This document shows positions 6,650 through 10,002 of a stretch of DNA of 10,002 nt, piece after piece. The position numbers and the translations under genes are program-made. Positions within the stretch are counted from its first letter, which is position 1. Each line of letters begins with the position of its first letter. Under the pieces are notes generated by a model that did no database searches, was not told the DNA's origin, and worked only from the letters and a program-made list of their open reading frames with translations. The stretch is from Chloroflexota bacterium (GTDB lineage: Bacteria; Chloroflexota; Anaerolineae; 4572-78; J111), in the NCBI GenBank assembly GCA_003695455.1, contig RFJF01000017.1, positions 1-10,002 on the forward strand, written 5' to 3'.

Positions 6650-6737
6650 ATCAGACATAGTAAATCGCCCTCCATCGGTGTTTTATTGTGTTTGACCCAG
6701 TCCCTCACCGTGGACCAGACGGTGAGGGACTTTTTTT
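6650..6737 (+). ncRNA. Candidate small RNA or terminated leader RNA
   Basis: Inferred transcript from the extended -10 promoter to a strong intrinsic terminator, with no open frame of note inside. If transcription starts a little upstream, AACACAAT (6644-6651) can pair with ATTGTGTT (6685-6692) to close a first hairpin before the terminator hairpin. The same ACACAAT can instead pair with ATTGTGT at 6629-6635, so two folds compete. It matches no RNA family I recognise. It could be a free-standing sRNA, or an attenuated leader of the esterase gene that begins about 195 bases after the terminator. Confidence 0.4.
6699..6737 (+). terminator. Strong intrinsic terminator with no gene before it
   Basis: A perfect 13-bp stem, AGTCCCTCACCGT (6699-6711) with ACGGTGAGGGACT (6719-6731), and a 7-base loop, running into T7 (6731-6737). 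There is no T-run on the opposite side, so it acts on plus-strand transcripts only. The nearest upstream plus-strand feature is the tRNA-Leu, which already has its own terminator. Confidence 0.93.
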
Positions 6738-6920
6738 GTGGTTTAACCGGCAATGCGGCAGGTAAAATGCTCTCGCAAGCTGTTCAATAACCGCCAACAT
6801 TTGTATTCGGGAGAATTATCCGGTAGCATCATTAGCATAAATCCAAAAAATTACAAAAGGGTTACGGTGAAGCAGGTTCCGAAAAGCGGGTTGCGAACTT
6901 GGGATTATTGCCGTACGGTG

Positions 6921-6925
6921 AGGAG
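6921..6925 (+). promoter_or_regulatory. Shine-Dalgarno site AGGAG deciding a TTG start
   Basis: AGGAG ends 7 bases before the TTG at 6933-6935. From that TTG the protein opens directly with a lipoprotein signal peptide. An ATG at 6926 is too close to the site and is in another frame, giving only a 16-codon peptide that stops within the gene. Confidence 0.6.
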
Positions 6926-6932
6926 ATGCGGA

Positions 6933-8015
6933 TTGACCTGGCACAAGTTTCTGATGTCCCTAAGTGCAGCAGTTAGCCTGATTTTGCTGGTTGGAGCGTG
7001 TCGCTCAACACCGACAATAAAAAACACCGATTCCAATTTGCCAGGCCTCAATGATCTTCCGCCGGGTTGGTCAAAAATCGAGCCGGGCGGCGACACCCGC
7101 TGTGCCCGGAACACCCCGTATGCCTACTGGGTTCGGCCGGGCGCTGCCAATCGCGTGTTTGTTTATTTTCAGGGCGGGGGCGGTTGCTATGACGCGGCAA
7201 CATGTGGCCTGGCGGGGAGCTACAAGGATGAAGTGACGGACAATGACAACCCCGATTTTACGATTGGCGGGGTCTTTAATCTCAATCGCCCTGAAAATCC
7301 TTTCCGGGACTACACCATGGTATTTGTGCCCTATTGCACCGGCGATGTCCATTCAGGGAATAAAGTTGAAACCTACACAGCACGTTCAGGAAAGACGTTT
7401 GACATTTACCATCGCGGTTATGTCAACGCTGCCTCTGCACTGAACTGGATATACGCCAACTTTGAGCAACCGGATTCGATATTTGTTGCAGGGTGCAGCG
7501 CCGGGGCAATCGGGTCAATTTTGCACACCCCCCACATTATCCGGCACTATCCCCGCACCCCGGTGATTCAGTTGGGCGACTCCGGCGGCGGGCTGACCTC
7601 GTTTATCCCCTGGGATATCGATACGGATTACGATGCCGGAGCCTATTTCCCGGACTGGATTCCCGGTATGCAAGAGGAAATCGCTCATTCGTTTACTGTG
7701 TCTGATTTTTATGCTGCGGTTGCCAACCACTATCCCGATTACATTTTTTCGCAATTCAATTTTGCAAATGACAGAACGCAACGGCGTTACTTTGTGGCTG
7801 ATGGCGGCTCGGAGCAGGATTTTGCCGGCGCTTTGCAAACAGGGTTAAATGAAATTCAAAATGATGCCGCCAACTTTCGGTCTTACACAGCCCGGGGAGA
7901 GCGCCACTGTATTTTGAAGCACACCAGCTTTTATGCCGAAGCAACAGACGGGGTGCATCTGCGGGATTGGGTTGCCAACCTGGCTGATCAAATTGAGGTG
8001 GACAGCGTCAAATAA
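6933..8015 (+). CDS. Pectinacetylesterase/Notum-family serine hydrolase, lipoprotein
   Basis: 360 residues from a TTG start; the frame is open back to an ATG at 6753, but the extra 60 residues are unlike a protein N-terminus. The signal peptide is TWHKFLMSLSAAVSLILLVGAC with lipobox VGAC, so Cys23 should be lipidated and the enzyme anchored on the outer face of the membrane. Family marks (numbers from the TTG start): LPPGWSKIEPGG (42-53), VFVYFQGGGGCYDAATCG (75-92) with the oxyanion-type GGGGC, PYCTGDVHSGN (133-143), VAGCSAGAIGS (185-195) with nucleophile Ser189, and QLGDSGGG (213-220). The acid is probably Asp280 in ANDRTQRR and the histidine His325 or His330 in RHCILKHTSFY. Relatives remove acetyl groups from pectin in plants, or palmitoleate from Wnt in animals. 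Here, deacetylation of an extracellular polysaccharide is the likeliest role, and the substrate is unknown. It stands alone between two terminators; the next gene is a probable carbohydrate-active protein. Confidence 0.92.
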   Translation: MTWHKFLMSLSAAVSLILLVGACRSTPTIKNTDSNLPGLNDLPPGWSKIEPGGDTRCARNTPYAYWVRPGAANRVFVYFQGGGGCYDAATCGLAGSYKDEVTDNDNPDFTIGGVFNLNRPENPFRDYTMVFVPYCTGDVHSGNKVETYTARSGKTFDIYHRGYVNAASALNWIYANFEQPDSIFVAGCSAGAIGSILHTPHIIRHYPRTPVIQLGDSGGGLTSFIPWDIDTDYDAGAYFPDWIPGMQEEIAHSFTVSDFYAAVANHYPDYIFSQFNFANDRTQRRYFVADGGSEQDFAGALQTGLNEIQNDAANFRSYTARGERHCILKHTSFYAEATDGVHLRDWVANLADQIEVDSVK

Positions 8016-8059
8016 GCCGGCGTAAGTTTTCTCAACCCGCAGCATGATTTAGGTTGTTG

Positions 8060-8091
8060 AAAAGATGGGGCAATCATCGCTCCATCTTTTT
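8060..8091 (+). terminator. Intrinsic terminator of the esterase gene
   Basis: AAAAGATGG plus GGC (8060-8071) pairs with GCT plus CCATCTTTT (8079-8090), with one G-U and a 7-base loop, ending in a T5 run. It starts 45 bases after the stop codon at 8015. The A-run on the left makes weak termination from the other strand possible. Confidence 0.85.
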
Positions 8092-8262
8092 GTTTGGACC
8101 TCATTTTTCCGTCATTTACTCCATTTTTTAAAGCCCAATCTGATTGAATCGATCGAATTGGCCGGGTTACTCGTAACTTTGTTGAGTTTTTACCGACATT
8201 GCAATTGGTCAATCAGGTAGAAACTACGTGGTTCCGGTTTGCAAAACCCGCATGTTCTACGC

Positions 8263-8291
8263 TTCACAGCAGCCGGAGATACTCATATACT
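8263..8291 (+). promoter_or_regulatory. Promoter of the modular secreted protein gene
   Basis: TTCACA (8263-8268, one mismatch to TTGACA), a 17-base spacer and TATACT (8286-8291, one mismatch to TATAAT). The predicted start near 8298 leaves a leader of about 63 bases before the ATG at 8361. Confidence 0.55.
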
Positions 8292-8360
8292 GAATCAATG
8301 GGCGGTAGTTGTGCCTTTTTTCTCTAACCAAACGTTAACTTTTGTGTCCGATTGGGCAAC

Positions 8361-10002
8361 ATGAAACAGCCAGTCAAGTTTGTTACAATCATAATTTTGA
8401 CAATTCTGACAGCCGGTGCCAACGCCGTGTCACCAGATCGAATCGTTGCGGCCTCGCCAGACCCCGCGCTGATGACTGCAACGGCGTCAACCTGTCAGGT
8501 TGATGCCGGGTCTGAATTGCCGCCGCTGAATCATCAAACCTATTTGCCGCTCGCAATCAAAAATGGAGGGAATTCACATGTCCAACTTACGCAGGTACAC
8601 GCGCTGGCTCTCAACAATTTGCTGGCCAACGGTTCGTTTGAAAGCGGCGACCTGTCGGGTTGGAGTGCCGGCGGCGCACCGGCTTCAACGACGCAGGCGC
8701 ACACGGGCAACTGGTCGGCGCGGATAGCCAACAACGATATGGAAGCCGTGGTTGCCACGCTTCCCGGCAAAACCTACAAAATGACGGCCTGGGTCAAAAT
8801 TGTCAGCGAAACCGGCAGCGACTGGGGCGGTTTTCGGCTGGAGGCCATCAGTTGGGACTGGAACAGCCTGGCCCACTCCGGCTATTTGTCCAGCAAGGTA
8901 TACGGCAACGCCTGGTTTAAAGTGGCGGTAAGTTTTACGGCCACAACCAACTCAACGCGGATAAAAGTTGGATATTTTGGCGGTTCCGGCAAAAGCATGG
9001 TGGTTCATTTTGACGATGCACTGGTGTTTGAAAAAAGTGCGACCAATCAACCGCCGGTCATTTCCGCGGTGTCGCTGGCACCGGTTTCAATTTCAAACCT
9101 GCCGCAAACGCAAAATTTCAGCCTGACTGTGGATGACCCGGACGGCGCGGTTGAACGGGTGTTGTGGGATTTTGGCGATGGAACCCGCAGTTTGTCTGCC
9201 AGCGGAAGCCACCGCGCGGCGCTGCCTGGCGCGTTTGCCGCCACGGTGTCCGTGGCCGATGACGACGGTGGAATATCCACCCAAACCATTTTTTGGAACG
9301 CCGCAGACCCCGATTTTCCCACGCTCACCATTGCCAACCCGGCGCTCAACGGGCTGACGGTTAACAGCGCGTCGCTGGCGCTGGCAGGGACGTCCGGCGG
9401 AAATGTGGACACGGTGCAGGTCAGCACCGACCGCGGTTTTGTGGGGGCGGCCGGCGGCACGGCCAACTGGAGCGCCACCGTGCCGCTCAAACCCGGCGCC
9501 AATCGCATTTTGGTGCAGGCGCGCGGCACCAACGGAACCGTGACCACGGTTGAGCGCACCGTCTGTTTCAACCCGTCCGGCCCGTTGCAAATCAGCAACG
9601 TTGTGTTGGCATCGCCAACTGTTGAGCAGTGGGAGATGCTGGAAATCAATTTTGCGGTGGATAACAGCGCCGCCACGTACCCGCAGTTTCCGTACCAGCC
9701 CACCCCCGCCCCCGGCCTGGAATGGCTCGACGGCATCACGGTGGATGGCTATTTTTCTGCGGATAACTGGCAGACCGTGTACAAACGCCCCGCCTTTCTT
9801 CGGCAGCCGTTTGAGCGGGCCAAAAAAGGCAACCGCGAGTGGCTGCACCCCACGGGAAACGCCGTGTGGACGGTGCGTTTTGCCCCGCCGGTTGCGGGCA
9901 ACTGGCAGTTTTACATTGACGCCACCGAGGCCAAAGGCACGGTCCGCTCGGCGGTGGGCAGTTTTGCAGTAACCGGCCCCACCAACCCCAACAACCACGG
10001 CC
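8361..10002 (+). CDS. Secreted modular carbohydrate-active protein: CBM-like, PKD, Ig-like, DUF5060-like (3' end cut by window)
   Basis: 547 codons are open from ATG 8361 to the right edge with no stop, so the gene is C-terminally truncated by the window. A short basic start (KQPVKF), hydrophobic core and TAGANA form a Sec signal peptide (about 1-22). After a linker holding YLPLAIKNG (61-69) comes NLLANGSFESGDLSGWS (86-102), the opening of a CenC-like carbohydrate-binding jelly-roll running to about 226. A PKD domain follows (about 229-312: NQPPVISAV, VLWDFGDGTRS, VADDDGG). Next is a glucodextranase-B-like Ig module (about 319-402: TLTIANP, LALAGTSGGNVDTVQVS, LKPGANRILVQARG). The last part (about 418-540), with WTVRFAPPVAGNWQFYIDAT (503-522) and a closing GSFAV, resembles DUF5060, the beta-sandwich that precedes TIM-barrel glycoside hydrolases. 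The final NPNNHG fits the start of such a barrel. A glycosidase is therefore predicted, but no catalytic residues are in view. The SD is weak (GGGC). It is the first gene after the esterase and may act on the same polysaccharide. Confidence 0.9.
   Translation, partial: MKQPVKFVTIIILTILTAGANAVSPDRIVAASPDPALMTATASTCQVDAGSELPPLNHQTYLPLAIKNGGNSHVQLTQVHALALNNLLANGSFESGDLSGWSAGGAPASTTQAHTGNWSARIANNDMEAVVATLPGKTYKMTAWVKIVSETGSDWGGFRLEAISWDWNSLAHSGYLSSKVYGNAWFKVAVSFTATTNSTRIKVGYFGGSGKSMVVHFDDALVFEKSATNQPPVISAVSLAPVSISNLPQTQNFSLTVDDPDGAVERVLWDFGDGTRSLSASGSHRAALPGAFAATVSVADDDGGISTQTIFWNAADPDFPTLTIANPALNGLTVNSASLALAGTSGGNVDTVQVSTDRGFVGAAGGTANWSATVPLKPGANRILVQARGTNGTVTTVERTVCFNPSGPLQISNVVLASPTVEQWEMLEINFAVDNSAATYPQFPYQPTPAPGLEWLDGITVDGYFSADNWQTVYKRPAFLRQPFERAKKGNREWLHPTGNAVWTVRFAPPVAGNWQFYIDATEAKGTVRSAVGSFAVTGPTNPNNHG

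Larger units (their letters stand above)
6248..6932. other. 685-base gene-free interval with regulatory signals
   Basis: No convincing coding sequence on either strand: the short open frames here lack a ribosome site, a family resemblance or coding-like codon use. The interval is AT-rich near the Spondin_N start. It holds palindromes at 6368-6377 (CACAATTGTG) and 6435-6450, a candidate promoter at 6615-6643, a strong plus-strand terminator at 6699-6737, and the leader of the esterase gene. A weak promoter for that gene may be TTGTAT (6801-6806) - 17 - TAGCAT (6824-6829). No clear minus-strand promoter for the Spondin_N gene was found. Confidence 0.6.
8016..8360. other. 345-base intergenic region between the esterase and the modular secreted protein
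   Basis: It holds the esterase terminator (8060-8091) and a promoter (8263-8291) for the following gene. Between them (about 8092-8262) I see only AT-leaning sequence with a minor TCGATCGA palindrome and no coding potential. Confidence 0.6.

Noticed and set aside
6568..6753. 61-codon minus-strand open frame
   Set aside because: It runs through the strong terminator hairpin, has no ribosome site and resembles nothing known.
7988..8212. 74-codon minus-strand open frame overlapping the end of the esterase gene
   Set aside because: It crosses the esterase terminator and has no coding-like features.
9047..9998. Two long minus-strand open frames (9047-9739 and 9093-9998)
   Set aside because: Antisense shadows of the modular secreted protein, whose plus-strand frame is open throughout and has recognisable domains.
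1..10002. CRISPR array, transposon ends, toxin-antitoxin pair or defence island
   Set aside because: No spaced direct repeats, transposase-like frame, paired small overlapping genes or defence-family motifs were seen on either strand.

Overview
The window is bacterial: it has sigma70-type promoters, intrinsic terminators, Shine-Dalgarno sites, lipoprotein and Sec signal peptides and an intron-less tRNA. The protein style points to Chloroflexota, probably an Anaerolineae-like lineage. The clues are a membrane protein with a long Pro/Thr linker, an N-terminal helical hairpin of the 'YG..TP..I..EI..L' kind, and a 'YLPLAIK' stretch after a secretion signal. This placement is inference from style, not from a marker gene.

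Layout, left to right. At 1-166 there may be the tail of an upstream gene (weak). It is followed by a class II aldolase/adducin-family gene (+, 163-804), which meets the methylthioribose-1-phosphate isomerase gene mtnA (-, 789-1832) tail to tail with a 16-base overlap. Together they suggest salvage of methylthioadenosine or 5'-deoxyadenosine. A strong promoter at 1850-1878 drives a single-pass membrane protein (+, 1934-3058). Its stop lies in the same TTAA as the stop of a soluble GAF-PAS-histidine kinase-receiver protein (-, 3055-5157).

A tRNA-Leu(UAA) gene (5346-5431) has its own promoter and a bidirectional terminator. This terminator is shared with a secreted Spondin_N-domain protein (-, 5558-6247). 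A 685-base gap (6248-6932) follows. It holds a perfect 16-base palindrome and an intrinsic terminator with no coding gene before it, so it may encode a small RNA or a regulated leader. Next is a lipoprotein of the pectinacetylesterase/Notum family (+, 6933-8015, TTG start) with its own terminator. Last is a large secreted modular protein that begins at 8361 and is cut by the right edge. It has a signal peptide, a carbohydrate-binding-like module, PKD, an Ig-like module and a DUF5060-like domain. That order predicts a glycoside hydrolase catalytic domain just beyond the window.

The left half is housekeeping salvage and signalling. The right half (about 5500 onward) is an exported set of three proteins: Spondin, esterase and probable glycosidase. 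This suggests cell-surface or extracellular polysaccharide handling. I see no CRISPR array, insertion sequence, transposase, integrase or recognisable defence system.
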